From positions 620,001 to 684,000 of the forward strand of contig CAWJMF010000002.1 of NCBI GenBank assembly GCA_963843945.1: a stretch of DNA of 64,000 nucleotides, written 5' to 3'. Source of the DNA: CAWJMF01 sp963843945. GTDB taxonomy: Bacteria; Vulcanimicrobiota; Vulcanimicrobiia; Vulcanimicrobiales; Vulcanimicrobiaceae. This document shows, piece after piece, positions 9,056 to 17,688 of the stretch. Each line of letters begins with the position of its first letter. Position 1 is the first letter of the stretch. The position numbers and the translations under genes were made by a program. The notes under the pieces are model-generated. The model saw only the letters and a list, made by a program, of their open reading frames with translations, did no database searches and was not told where the DNA came from.

Positions 9056-11170
9056 TTAGGGAACGAAGCCGGCGGCGACGGGATGCACGACGATGCCGGC
9101 CGCTCCGGCGCACGGTGCGCCGGCCGTACACGGACCCGAGCTGCCGAAGTAGTCACCCGCATCGACCGCGCCGTCGCCGTTGAGGTCGGCCCAGACCCCG
9201 ATCGCGTACGCCGGCGCGTCCGCCGGGATGTCCGCGACGCGAAACGTCCCGTCGCTTGCGACCGGAATGCCGCGCGGATAGGTCACGTCGAGGATGCGCG
9301 GCACGTTCGAGCCGTCCGGGGCGTAGGCGAAGGCGACGAAGTTCGCGTTGCCCGGCAGCGGAACGCCCGAAGCGTCGCCGCCGGCGGCCGCGAGCGCGCG
9401 GTAAGCATCGAGGCGCCCGTGACCTTGATTGGGGTCGCCGATGTCGTCGCTGGTCGTCTCGAGGATCGTTAGGATCTGGGCCGGAGTGAGCGCCGGATTG
9501 AGGGCCAGCATCAGCGCGATCGTTCCCGTGACGTGCGGCGCGGCTTGCGAGGTTCCGGCGAAAAACGCCTTGCAGTCGGCGACGTTCGAACACGCGAGGC
9601 TCGCATCGATCGGCGTCGTGGTGTAGATGTTCTCGATCCAGTGCAGGTCGTCGATCGGCGCGTTGCCGCTCGCCTCGGCCGCCGGCGGGTCGCCGCCGGG
9701 CGCGACCAGCGTCAGGTTCGGGCCGGAATTAGAGTAGCTTGCGACGTACTCGCGCGCGCCGGCTGCGTTCCGCGGCGAGGCCGAATCGTCGAGCGCGGTT
9801 GCCCCAACCGAAACGACCCCAGCGTAGGCGGCGGGGTACTCGATCGTCGTCGCCCCGCCGGCGCGGTCGTTGCCGGCGGACGCGACCACGCTCACCCCGT
9901 GCGCGAGCGCGTACTCCACCGCGTCGCGTTCGATCGCGTTGAAACCGGCACTCCCTTGCGGTGAAGACAGGCTCATATTGATGACGCGCGCGCCGTTGGC
10001 GACCGCGTCGTAGATCGCTTGCGCTTCGTCCGCGGCGGTCGTCGTGAGCCCGTGCGTTCCGGACTTGTTCGGAAAGATCTTATAGATCTGAATGGTCGTG
10101 TTGAAGCCGACTCCGGCGAAGCCGAAGCCGTTGTTAGTGTCGGCGGCGGCGATGCCGCTCACGTTAGTGCCGTGCCCATCGGTATCTTGCGCCGCGGCGA
10201 GGCCCGGCGTCACGACCCCGTCGAGGACGCTCTCGCCGTAGATGACTTTGCCGCCCGCCAGGTCGCGATGGCCGGCGTCGAGCCCCGTGTCGAGGATCGC
10301 GACGGAGACACCGGTCGCGCCGAGTGCCGGCAACGGCTGCCCCTCGGTAAAGCTCCACGCGTTCGGCGCGAGCACGTCGAACATGTCCCACTGCTCGTAG
10401 CCGTCGAAATGCGTGTCGTTCGGCGTGAAGGCGGAGGCGGCCGCCGGGTAGCGCAACTGCACGGGTTCCATCGCGACGACTTCGGGTTGCGCGCGCAGGC
10501 GCGACGCCAACGTCGCCAGCGTGACGCCCGGCGGCACGTCGAGGATCCGCGTTATTTGGCCGTCCTGCGCGAAGCCGAGATCGACCGCGCGCACGACGCC
10601 GCCGGCTCGCTCGAGGTCGGCAGCGCGCCGCCCGCTGCGCCGCAGGGCCGCGACGGCGTAGTGCACGGCCAGCCGCGTTGCACTGAAGAGGGGCAGGCCG
10701 TGCAGCGACGGGGCTGCAAAACGTAGCTCGCGCGCGGCGAAGGGATGCCCGCTGGTGACGGTGCGGCGGCCGAGGGCGACCGCTGCGATCGAACCGATCG
10801 AGCCGTTGGTATCGGCCGTTTGGTTGTAGAGAATCGTGTGGTTGCCGTCGGCGGTTTGATCGATGACGTAGCCGAACGGCGCCGCGCCGTTGCTGGGGAG
10901 GATGTCGATCAGCAACGTCTTGGCGGAAAAGGGCGGCGTGATGCTGAGCGGCGCGGAGCCTGCGGAGGTCGTGACGCCGAAGGCAAGTCCGTTGCTCTGC
11001 ACCGCTAACCCGGCCGGCACCGACTCGATTGCGTACCGGCTGCGGCCGGCGACCGGGACGGGCGTCCCGCCGGAAAGACGCGGCGCGGGCGCGACGCTGC
11101 TCCCGCTGCCGGCGCACGCGCTAAGCAAAATACACGCCGCGCAAAGCGCCGCGCGGCGCGACCCGATCAG
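9056..11170 (-). CDS. Secreted subtilisin-like serine protease, lipoprotein
   Basis: This is a subtilase of about 704 residues with an intact catalytic set: Asp in VAILDTGLDAGH, His in DTDGHGTNVSG, the oxyanion Asn in ASAGND, and Ser in FAGTSQAAPHVTG. The N-terminus looks like a lipoprotein signal (SRRAALCAACILLSAC), followed by a 200-residue prodomain-like region. Near the C-terminus, DLNGDGAVDAGD is a perfect EF-hand/dockerin-type calcium loop. There is no ATG, GTG or TTG at the natural N-terminus. CTG 11170 overlaps the CinA stop (CTGA) and has GGGAGG four bases upstream. The nearest canonical option is GTG 11197, inside cinA and without a ribosome site. The protein probably degrades external protein. 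Confidence 0.9.
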   Translation of the reverse strand: MIGSRRAALCAACILLSACAGSGSSVAPAPRLSGGTPVPVAGRSRYAIESVPAGLAVQSNGLAFGVTTSAGSAPLSITPPFSAKTLLIDILPSNGAAPFGYVIDQTADGNHTILYNQTADTNGSIGSIAAVALGRRTVTSGHPFAARELRFAAPSLHGLPLFSATRLAVHYAVAALRRSGRRAADLERAGGVVRAVDLGFAQDGQITRILDVPPGVTLATLASRLRAQPEVVAMEPVQLRYPAAASAFTPNDTHFDGYEQWDMFDVLAPNAWSFTEGQPLPALGATGVSVAILDTGLDAGHRDLAGGKVIYGESVLDGVVTPGLAAAQDTDGHGTNVSGIAAADTNNGFGFAGVGFNTTIQIYKIFPNKSGTHGLTTTAADEAQAIYDAVANGARVINMSLSSPQGSAGFNAIERDAVEYALAHGVSVVASAGNDRAGGATTIEYPAAYAGVVSVGATALDDSASPRNAAGAREYVASYSNSGPNLTLVAPGGDPPAAEASGNAPIDDLHWIENIYTTTPIDASLACSNVADCKAFFAGTSQAAPHVTGTIALMLALNPALTPAQILTILETTSDDIGDPNQGHGRLDAYRALAAAGGDASGVPLPGNANFVAFAYAPDGSNVPRILDVTYPRGIPVASDGTFRVADIPADAPAYAIGVWADLNGDGAVDAGDYFGSSGPCTAGAPCAGAAGIVVHPVAAGFVP

Positions 11171-12435
11171 GTTTCCTCCCGCTCGACCTGCCGCCACGTC
11201 AGATTCAATCCGACGATCACGGCCCGCCGGCGCACGTCGTCGCGGCTCCCGGGAAGCGTCACGCGGCGCGTTTCGACGTGGCCGTCCGCGCTCGCCAGCG
11301 CGAACCAAACGAGACCCACCGGTTTCCCGGCGGTCGCGCCGGTCGGACCGGCGATCCCGGTCGTCGCCACGGCGAAGTCCGTCCCGAGTCGCGCGCGGGC
11401 CCCGAGCGCCATCGCTTGCGCGACTTCTTCGCTGACCGCACCGTGTTCGCGCAGCAGCGCTTCGGGAACGCCGAGCAAACTCGTCTTGAGCGCGTCGTCG
11501 TAGGCAACGATCCCGCCGCGGAACACGGCCGAGGCGCCCGGAACGCGTACGAGCGCGTCGGCCAGGCCGCCGCCGGTGATCGACTCGGCGGTTGCAATCG
11601 TCGCGCCGCGCGCCGCGAGTCGCTTCACGATCGCCGATTCGAGCGTCTCGTCGTCGCTGCCGAAGATGCCCTGGCCGATGCGCGCGCGCAACTCCGCTTC
11701 GACCGGCGCGATCAGGGCCTCTGCGCTCGGGCGGTCGGGCGCTTTGGCCATGATCTTCACGTCGACCTTGAACTCGTGCGCGAGGACCGCGATCTTCGGA
11801 TTTTCGAGCGTGCGGAAAAGCGCTTCGATGCGCGAATCGACGTCGGACTCCGGAATGCCGACCGTGTGCAAGGTGCGCGTGTAAATCGCTTCGTGCAGAC
11901 CGTACTGCTCGACGAGCCAGGGGACGAGACGCTCGGCGAGCATCGGCTTCATCTCGCGCGGGACGCCCGGCATGCAGGCCACGAACTTTCCGTCGCTGCG
12001 CCGTGCGATGAATCCCGGAGCCGTGCCGTGCGGATTCTCGAGCACCAGCGAGCCGACGGGAAGGATCGCTTGGCGGCGATTGTTCTCGCTGATCGGTCCG
12101 GGCCGCCCGAGCGCCGCGAAGCGCGCCTCGATCGCGCGAACCGACGGTTCGTGCAGCTCGAGCCCGGCTCCGACCGCCGCGCCGACGGCTTCCTTGGTGA
12201 GGTCGTCGACCGTCGGACCGAGACCGCCCGTGGTGATGACCCCGTCGGCGCGATCGAGTCCCGCGCGGAGCAGCGCCTCCAGGCGCGCCGCGTTGTCGCC
12301 GACCGAATGTTTGAGGTAGACGTCGACGCCGTGATCGGCCAGCATCCGCGCGACGAAGGCCGAATTCGTGTCGACGAGTTGCCCGAGCAAGATCTCGGTG
12401 CCGATCGTGATGACTTCGACGTTAACCGACGGCAA
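11167..12435 (-). CDS. cinA: CinA-like competence/damage protein (NMN deamidase family)
   Basis: This 422-residue protein has the full two-domain CinA architecture. The N-terminal MoCF/MogA-like domain (EVITIGTEILLGQLVDTNS, GGLGPTVDDLTKE) is linked to advanced-glycation or ADP-ribose pyrophosphatase activity. The C-terminal amidase domain (TIATAESITGGGLADALVRVPGAS, ATTGIAGPTG) has NMN-deamidating activity in the family. It starts at TTG 12435, 15 bases after the NadE stop. The position next to NadE and its amidase partner fits a role in NAD recycling, since NMN deamidase feeds NAMN back to the NadD/NadE route. The stop overlaps the subtilase CTG start. Confidence 0.93.
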   Translation of the reverse strand: MPSVNVEVITIGTEILLGQLVDTNSAFVARMLADHGVDVYLKHSVGDNAARLEALLRAGLDRADGVITTGGLGPTVDDLTKEAVGAAVGAGLELHEPSVRAIEARFAALGRPGPISENNRRQAILPVGSLVLENPHGTAPGFIARRSDGKFVACMPGVPREMKPMLAERLVPWLVEQYGLHEAIYTRTLHTVGIPESDVDSRIEALFRTLENPKIAVLAHEFKVDVKIMAKAPDRPSAEALIAPVEAELRARIGQGIFGSDDETLESAIVKRLAARGATIATAESITGGGLADALVRVPGASAVFRGGIVAYDDALKTSLLGVPEALLREHGAVSEEVAQAMALGARARLGTDFAVATTGIAGPTGATAGKPVGLVWFALASADGHVETRRVTLPGSRDDVRRRAVIVGLNLTWRQVEREET

Positions 12436-12450
12436 GCGCGGGCGCCTTCA

Positions 12451-13308
12451 TCAGTAGTCGACGGGCCGCAGGTAGAACTCGTTGATGGCGGTGTTCGAGA
12501 GCATCGCCGTGGTCGGGAGGTGACGCTTCCAGTGCGTGCCGTCGACGCGCCGCCGCACGAGCGCGACCTCCGTGGGCGCAAAGCCGCGGGCCGCGATGCG
12601 CGCGTCGTCGTAACCGAGCAAGATCAACGAGAGAATGCCGTCGGCCTTGGCGTAGCTGATGCCCATGTCGCCTTCGTCGGTCTGGTTCGCTTCGAGATCG
12701 GCGCTCGGCGCCTTATCCACGATTTCGCGCGGGACGCCCAGATAGCGCGCCAGAGCCCAGACCTGCGTTTTAAACAAGTCGCCGAGCGGGTTTAGCGGCG
12801 GCGAGTCGTCGGCGTGCCAGGTGAAGTAGCCCATCAGCCGTTCGGTCTTGTTGCCGGTCCCGATCGGCAGCGCGGCGAGCTTCTGCGACTGATCGAAAAG
12901 CACGATCATGCGCGTCCGCGCCATGATGTTCCCACGCCGGCGCGCGTCGGCATCGGGCTCGAATTGAAGGTACCCGTCGACGGCGGGGCTGATGTCGATC
13001 GTCGCCGCGTGGCAACCTAGGACGTCGATGACCCGCTGGGCATCGGCTAAGCTGTCGGGGCTCGAGGTCCGGTACGGCATCCGAATCGCGTAGGTATGTG
13101 CGGGCCCGAGAGCGCGCGCGCACAAGAACGCGGTAACGGCGGAATCGACGCCGCCCGAGAGCGCGACGACGGCGTTGTGGATGCCGCGCCGCTCGACGAG
13201 CTCGTCGCGCAGAAACTCTTCGAGCCAAGCGGCGGCCAGCGCTCCGTCGATCTCGAGCGACGGCAGGCGCGGGGCGGTCGCGTCGATCACGGGCAAGGCG
13301 GCCGTCAT
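12451..13308 (-). CDS. nadE: NAD synthetase (stand-alone synthetase domain)
   Basis: This is a 285-residue NAD synthetase that adenylates and amidates deamido-NAD. It shows the PP-loop VVALSGGVDSAVTAFL, the GTGNKTERLMGYFT motif, and the KAPSADLEANQTDEGDMGISY substrate loop. It lacks the N-terminal glutaminase domain of glutamine-dependent enzymes. The upstream gene, coupled by an ATGA overlap at 13308/13305, encodes a nitrilase-superfamily amidase that could supply ammonia. Together the two match the two halves of a glutamine-dependent NAD synthetase split into separate polypeptides, which is inference from order. ATG 13308 is chosen because of that overlap and the family length. Confidence 0.94.
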   Translation of the reverse strand: MTAALPVIDATAPRLPSLEIDGALAAAWLEEFLRDELVERRGIHNAVVALSGGVDSAVTAFLCARALGPAHTYAIRMPYRTSSPDSLADAQRVIDVLGCHAATIDISPAVDGYLQFEPDADARRRGNIMARTRMIVLFDQSQKLAALPIGTGNKTERLMGYFTWHADDSPPLNPLGDLFKTQVWALARYLGVPREIVDKAPSADLEANQTDEGDMGISYAKADGILSLILLGYDDARIAARGFAPTEVALVRRRVDGTHWKRHLPTTAMLSNTAINEFYLRPVDY

Positions 13309-14222
13309 GCCGAGGGCGCTCCGGAAGGCGTTCCCGCGCGCGAAGCGACCAGCGCCACCAATTCGTCGTCGAAGAGCAGGTCGGGCAGCACGGCGTTGAG
13401 GTCGCCGAGCAGCGGAAGGCTCGCGCGCGCCAGGTCGACTTCGGCGAAGTCTAGTTCGGCGCGGATCACGTGTGCGCCGAGCAGGGGCGCCGCGGCGACG
13501 ATCTCGCCGCTCGGCGCAACCAGCATCGACGAGCCGGTCATCCCTTTGCCGCCTTCGAACCCGGCGAGGCCGGCGTAGGCGACGTAAATCCCGTGTTCGA
13601 CCGCATACGAGCGCAAGAGTTCGCGCCAATGCTCGACGCTCTCGAGTTCGCCCGCGCGCGAGAGCCCGCGCCCCGGCGAGGCGCTCGGCACGAACAGCAA
13701 GCGCGCGCCTTTGATGGCCGCGATCGCCGGCAGGATCGCATGCCACGCGTCCTCGCAGATCAAGATCGCGGCGCGCCCGAAGCGCGTGTCGAAGGCCTGG
13801 AGCTTCCGGCCCCGCGACAGGAAGCGTTCTTCGTCGAACACGCCGTAGGTCGGCAAGAACATCTTGCGATGCACGTGGACGATCTCGTGTTTCGTCGCGT
13901 CGACGTACAGGTAGAGCGCCGAGTTGTAGTACGTCCCGGCGGCGTTTTCGTAGAACCCTACGACGATGTCGACCGGCGCGCGCCCGGCGCCCGGCGCCGC
14001 CCGCCAGAGCGCGGCAAGGCGCTCCGCCAACGCCGCGCTTTCGAAGGACGACTCGTAGACCGCGCCCTCGAGGAAATACCCGGTCAGTCCGGCTTCGGGA
14101 AGGAGGATCGTATCGTAGGGGACGTCCTCGGCGGCGAGCTGCGCGAACGCGGACCCCAACTGCGCGAAGTTTTCGGCGATCTCGCCCTTGCGCGGTTTGG
14201 TCTGGAGGATCGCGAGCTTCAC
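13305..14222 (-). CDS. Carbon-nitrogen hydrolase (nitrilase superfamily)
   Basis: This 305-residue nitrilase-fold amidase has the complete Glu-Lys-Cys triad: Glu in LLPEAGLTGYF, Lys in HRKMFLPTYGVFDE, and Cys in AILICEDAWH. The KMFLPTYGVFDE segment resembles that of NAD-synthetase glutaminase domains. It is coupled by four-base overlaps to the disulfide reductase upstream (GTGA, start GTG 14222) and to nadE downstream (ATGA), so equal output of amidase and synthetase is likely. The probable role is to hydrolyse glutamine and pass ammonia to NadE. An independent omega-amidase or carbamoyl hydrolase role cannot be excluded. Confidence 0.9.
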   Translation of the reverse strand: MKLAILQTKPRKGEIAENFAQLGSAFAQLAAEDVPYDTILLPEAGLTGYFLEGAVYESSFESAALAERLAALWRAAPGAGRAPVDIVVGFYENAAGTYYNSALYLYVDATKHEIVHVHRKMFLPTYGVFDEERFLSRGRKLQAFDTRFGRAAILICEDAWHAILPAIAAIKGARLLFVPSASPGRGLSRAGELESVEHWRELLRSYAVEHGIYVAYAGLAGFEGGKGMTGSSMLVAPSGEIVAAAPLLGAHVIRAELDFAEVDLARASLPLLGDLNAVLPDLLFDDELVALVASRAGTPSGAPSA

Positions 14223-15628
14223 ACCGCGGCCGCGATTCGCGGCGTGCCTTGCGCGATCTGCTCGATAATATCTTCGGCCGGGTACGTGACGATCTCGGCC
14301 AAGGTCGGATGCAGGTGCGGAATCTTCGCTAATTCGTAGACGGTGCCGCCGTAGAACAGCGCGACGATCACCTCATGAATGAGATCCGAGGCCTCCGGTC
14401 CGACGATCGCACCGCCCAGCAGTTTGCCGTCTCCGGGCGAAGCCATGAGCTTTACGAAACCTTTGGTCTTGCCGATCGCGATCGCCTTACCGTGATCGCT
14501 GAAGAGATAGGACGAAACCAGATACGGCGTGTGGCTCGCTTGCAGATCTTTCTCCGTCTCGCCGGCGATCGCGACTTGCGGATCGGTAAAGATCGTGTGC
14601 GTCTTCTGGAGCCGGTAGTCGGCCTTCTCGCTTCCGCCTCCGACCGCGTTGCGCGCCGCGATCTCGCCTTGATAGATCGCGACGTGGACGAGTGCGAAGC
14701 GGCCGGTTACGTCACCGACCGCGAAGACGTGCGGATTCGATGTTCGGATGTCGTCGCCGATCTCGATGCCGGTCATCGCGTGATACTTCACGCCCGCCTT
14801 CTCGAGGTCGAGCCCGGCGACGTTCGGCAAGCGTCCCAGCGCGTAGAAGATCTCGTCGGTCTCGATGCTTTTGGCGACGCCGTCGTGCGTGTAGTGGACG
14901 ATCTTCTTCGCGCCGCGCTTCTCGACGTGCGAGAGCTGCGCGCTCGACTCGACGCGGATGCCTTCGCCGCGAAAGTACAGCGTGACGGCTTCGCCCACGT
15001 CGCGGTCTTCCGTCGAGAAGAGGTGCCGCGCGCGGATCAGCATCGTCACCTCGACGCCGAGGCGCGCGAAATACTGGCCGAGTTCGGCGGCAACGTAGCC
15101 GCCGCCTAAAACCACCATCGTCTTCGGGAGCGTCGCGAGCTCGAGGGCTGCATCGCTGTCGATAAAGCCGGCTTCTTCAAGGCCCGGCACGACCGCGGGC
15201 GCGATCGAGCTGCCGGTCCCCACCACGAAATTCTTGCCCTCGAGGACCAGGTCGCCGCCGACCGCCAGCGTCGTAGGTCCGAGGAAGCGCGCCTCTCCGA
15301 CGTAGGTCGGAAACGAGTGGATCCCGCCCACGCGGTAGTCGGTAAAGCCCTGGATGATCTCGTTCTTGCGCGCTTGGATATGGGCCAAGTCGATCTGCGG
15401 CGCGCCGGTGGTTACCCCGAGCTCGCCGCCCTCGCGAACGTCCTGCGCGCGGCTGCTCGAGGCAAGCAGCGTCTTGGACGGCATACAGCCGCGCAGGATG
15501 CAAAGACCGCCGAGCGGACCGCGGTCGACCATCGCCACCGAAGCGCCCAGCTCGCGCGCCGTCCGCGCCGCCGCATAGCCGCCGGAACCGGCGCCGACGA
15601 CCACGAGGTCGTAATTCAAGGTCTTCAC
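14219..15628 (-). CDS. FAD-dependent pyridine nucleotide-disulfide oxidoreductase (Lpd/MerA-like)
   Basis: This 469-residue flavoprotein belongs to the class I disulfide reductase family. Visible are the FAD-binding LVVVGAGSGGYAAARTARELGA, the redox-active CILRGCMPSK (Cys-x4-Cys), the NAD(P)-binding TMVVLGGGYVAAELGQY, the second FAD motif HVFAVGDVTG, and the C-terminal catalytic HPTLAE. It could be dihydrolipoamide dehydrogenase, a mercuric-reductase relative or another thiol reductase. No 2-oxoacid dehydrogenase or mer gene is nearby, so I leave it unnamed. Start GTG 15628 follows an AAGAGA. It is the first gene of the leftward operon running through amidase, nadE, cinA and the protease. Confidence 0.9.
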   Translation of the reverse strand: MKTLNYDLVVVGAGSGGYAAARTARELGASVAMVDRGPLGGLCILRGCMPSKTLLASSSRAQDVREGGELGVTTGAPQIDLAHIQARKNEIIQGFTDYRVGGIHSFPTYVGEARFLGPTTLAVGGDLVLEGKNFVVGTGSSIAPAVVPGLEEAGFIDSDAALELATLPKTMVVLGGGYVAAELGQYFARLGVEVTMLIRARHLFSTEDRDVGEAVTLYFRGEGIRVESSAQLSHVEKRGAKKIVHYTHDGVAKSIETDEIFYALGRLPNVAGLDLEKAGVKYHAMTGIEIGDDIRTSNPHVFAVGDVTGRFALVHVAIYQGEIAARNAVGGGSEKADYRLQKTHTIFTDPQVAIAGETEKDLQASHTPYLVSSYLFSDHGKAIAIGKTKGFVKLMASPGDGKLLGGAIVGPEASDLIHEVIVALFYGGTVYELAKIPHLHPTLAEIVTYPAEDIIEQIAQGTPRIAAAV

Positions 15629-15636
15629 GTTCTCTT

Positions 15637-15687
15637 ACAACCCAGCAAGCGGTTGTGAGGGTGCGACGTGAGGCCGGGGGTCCCCCG
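15637..15687. promoter_or_regulatory. Two inverted repeats between divergent genes
   Basis: The 87-base gap between the divergent disulfide reductase (start 15628) and PIG-V-like (start 15716) genes holds two dyads. The first is ACAACC (15637-15642) and GGTTGT (15651-15656) separated by eight bases. The second is the near-continuous palindrome CGGGGG-T-CCCCCG at 15675-15687. Either could be an operator controlling one or both genes, or an mRNA hairpin. No clear -35/-10 pair was identified in the gap. Confidence 0.35.
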
Positions 15688-15715
15688 CTGCCGACACAGA
15701 ATCTGGGAGCCGCCG

Positions 15716-17266
15716 ATGTCCGCCCAAGCCACCTTTACCAAAAGCCTGTCCCGCCACGGCTCGCGCTATCTCGAGTCAGTCGCGGCGTGCGGCCCTCTGC
15801 CGGTGCTGCTGGTCGCCGCGGGCGGCATGGGGATCGGCTTCTTCCTTTGGTACGTCGGGGTCACGCACGTCCAGGCGCTGGCCGCCGGCGGCGACGTCAC
15901 ATTCGGGCTGGCGATGGCCGCCGGGCTGGCGCTCTCGTTCGCCGGCTGGCTGGGCTACGCGCAGTACTTCGCGGGCCGGGCCGGCGTTGGAATCGTGACG
16001 GCGCTGCGCTGGGACGCCTTGTCCTGGGCGATGCTCGCGCTGTTCGCGGCGGGGATCTTCTTGCCGCTGGGCATTGGGGCGCCGGGACGCGCCGCAGCGG
16101 TCGCCGCGGCGCTTTTCGCTCTCGTGAAGATCGTCGTTGCGGCGCGCTTCGTGCAGACCGTGCGCGACGTGCTCGTGATCTTCGCGTTTACTCGCATCTC
16201 GATCATCGCCGTCGCCGAGCTGGCCGCGGCAATGATCGGTCAGCGCGCCGGCGAGCACGTCGCCGAGTCGGCGAATCCGCTCTTGGCGGTCTGGGGGCGC
16301 TGGGACGCGGTTCACTATTTGGATATCGCCAAGAACGGCTACTACGGCACGGACATGGCGTTCTTTCCGCTCTACCCGCTGCTGATCCGGTTCGTCGGGA
16401 CGTTCGTCGGCAACGACCTGCTGGCGGGGATGATCGTTTCCAACGTCGCGTTCTTCTTCGGGTTGCTGTTCTGCTACAAACTCGTCGAGCATCTGTTCGA
16501 CCGCGCCGTGGCCCACCGCACGGTCTTCTACATCTCGATCTTTCCGACGGCGGTCTTTTTCTCGACGGTTTACACGGAGTCGCTCTTCTTCGCGCTGACC
16601 GTGGCGTCGTTCTACTACATCCGCGAACACAAGTGGATCGCGGCCGGAGTTTTGGGTGGGCTCGCGGCGCTGACGCGCGTCGAAGGCGTTCTGCTTTTCG
16701 TTCCTTACGTCATCGAAGTCTTCACCTCGAGCGGCGGAACCTCGTGGCGCCGGCGCTTCAGCGACGCCGCCGAACGCGCGCGGGTGCTTGCCGGCGCCGC
16801 GCTCATTCCGCTCGGCCTCGCGACGTACATGGCCTGGCTGTGGGTCTTGCGCGGCGATCCGCTCTACTTCTCGCACGTGCAGTCGCACTGGAATCGCCAT
16901 CTGGCCTGGCCCTACGCCAGCGTCTGGCACGCGATCCACACGCTGACGACCGCCAAGGTCGCCTCGACGGTCTCGGGCCAGGTGATCGAGCTCGTCTTCA
17001 CCGCGCTGATGATCGCGATCTTCTTCGCGGGATTCCGCTATCTGCGTCCCTCACTTTGGGCCTACATGGCGCTCTCGATCCTGGTTCCGATGTCCACCTC
17101 GAGCCTGATGAGCATGCCCCGCTTCGCGCTCGTCCTCTTCCCGATGTTCATCATCCTCGCGCTCTGGGGCAAGCGGCCTTGGGTCAACAACGCGATCGTC
17201 GCGCTCTCGCTGCCGCTGCTCGGACTGTTCACCGTCCTCTACGCGGATTGGTACTGGGTCGCGTGA
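15716..17266 (+). CDS. PIG-V-like membrane mannosyltransferase
   Basis: The product is a 516-residue polytopic membrane protein of the PIG-V/GPI-mannosyltransferase-2-like type. Its signature is LLAVWGRWDAVHYLDIAKNGY, the Trp-Asp-x-x-x-Tyr region of lipid-phosphate-sugar-dependent GT-C enzymes. FFPLYPLLIRF and FPTAVFFSTVYTESLFF follow, and about ten hydrophobic helices are visible. GT-C enzymes take sugar from polyprenyl-phosphate sugars outside the membrane. ATG 15716 is chosen because GGGAG sits just upstream and the extra N-terminal residues of a longer frame look non-coding. It is coupled by GTGA to a GtrA-type protein, a family linked to flipping polyprenyl-phosphate sugars. Confidence 0.88.
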   Translation: MSAQATFTKSLSRHGSRYLESVAACGPLPVLLVAAGGMGIGFFLWYVGVTHVQALAAGGDVTFGLAMAAGLALSFAGWLGYAQYFAGRAGVGIVTALRWDALSWAMLALFAAGIFLPLGIGAPGRAAAVAAALFALVKIVVAARFVQTVRDVLVIFAFTRISIIAVAELAAAMIGQRAGEHVAESANPLLAVWGRWDAVHYLDIAKNGYYGTDMAFFPLYPLLIRFVGTFVGNDLLAGMIVSNVAFFFGLLFCYKLVEHLFDRAVAHRTVFYISIFPTAVFFSTVYTESLFFALTVASFYYIREHKWIAAGVLGGLAALTRVEGVLLFVPYVIEVFTSSGGTSWRRRFSDAAERARVLAGAALIPLGLATYMAWLWVLRGDPLYFSHVQSHWNRHLAWPYASVWHAIHTLTTAKVASTVSGQVIELVFTALMIAIFFAGFRYLRPSLWAYMALSILVPMSTSSLMSMPRFALVLFPMFIILALWGKRPWVNNAIVALSLPLLGLFTVLYADWYWVA

Positions 17267-17688
17267 GCGGAGCCAGTCTCGTCGAGCGCATTACGCAACG
17301 TCGCGGCGTGCGCCAATTCGCGAAGTTCGGAATCGTCGGCCTGTCCGGCGCCCTCGTGAACCTCGCGATCTTCACGGCGCTCCAACGCGGGACGAACTTG
17401 CCCGTCTGGGCGGACTTCTCGATCGGTTTCATGGCCGGCGGCGTCTCGAACTATTTTCTCAACCGTCGCTGGACGTTTCGCTCGACCCGTCACGCGGGGC
17501 GCGAGGGCGCGCAGTTCTTGACGGTCTCGTTCGTGGCGTTGCTCGCCGGAAACGTCGTGGTCGGCGTGATGGAGAAGTACCTCGGCATTCACCACCACCA
17601 CACCGTCTGGCTGGCCGCCACCGCCAGCGGCGTGTTCGTCAACTTCTTTCTCAACAAGTATTGGACGTTTCGGCACGTCGGGCGCTAG
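17263..17688 (+). CDS. GtrA-family membrane protein
   Basis: This 141-residue protein has four hydrophobic helices and the GtrA-family pattern: RQFAKFGIVGLSGALVNLAIF at the start, GGVSNYFLNRRWTFR in the middle and a second copy of that motif, FVNFFLNKYWTFR, at the end. GtrA proteins are thought to flip polyprenyl-phosphate-linked sugars for cell-surface glycosylation. Start GTG 17263 overlaps the PIG-V stop (GTGA). A GtrA gene between two GT-C glycosyltransferases suggests a three-gene surface-glycan module in which it supplies lipid-linked donor sugar on the outer face. Confidence 0.9.
   Translation: MSGASLVERITQRRGVRQFAKFGIVGLSGALVNLAIFTALQRGTNLPVWADFSIGFMAGGVSNYFLNRRWTFRSTRHAGREGAQFLTVSFVALLAGNVVVGVMEKYLGIHHHHTVWLAATASGVFVNFFLNKYWTFRHVGR

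Noticed and set aside
11278..12795. Long plus-strand frame opposite cinA and nadE
   Set aside because: Same high-GC shadow effect; cinA and nadE are certain on the minus strand.
15776..16939. Minus-strand frame opposite the PIG-V-like gene
   Set aside because: Composition is Arg/Glu/Asp-rich and lacks domains; the plus strand has strong membrane-protein pattern and GT-C motif.
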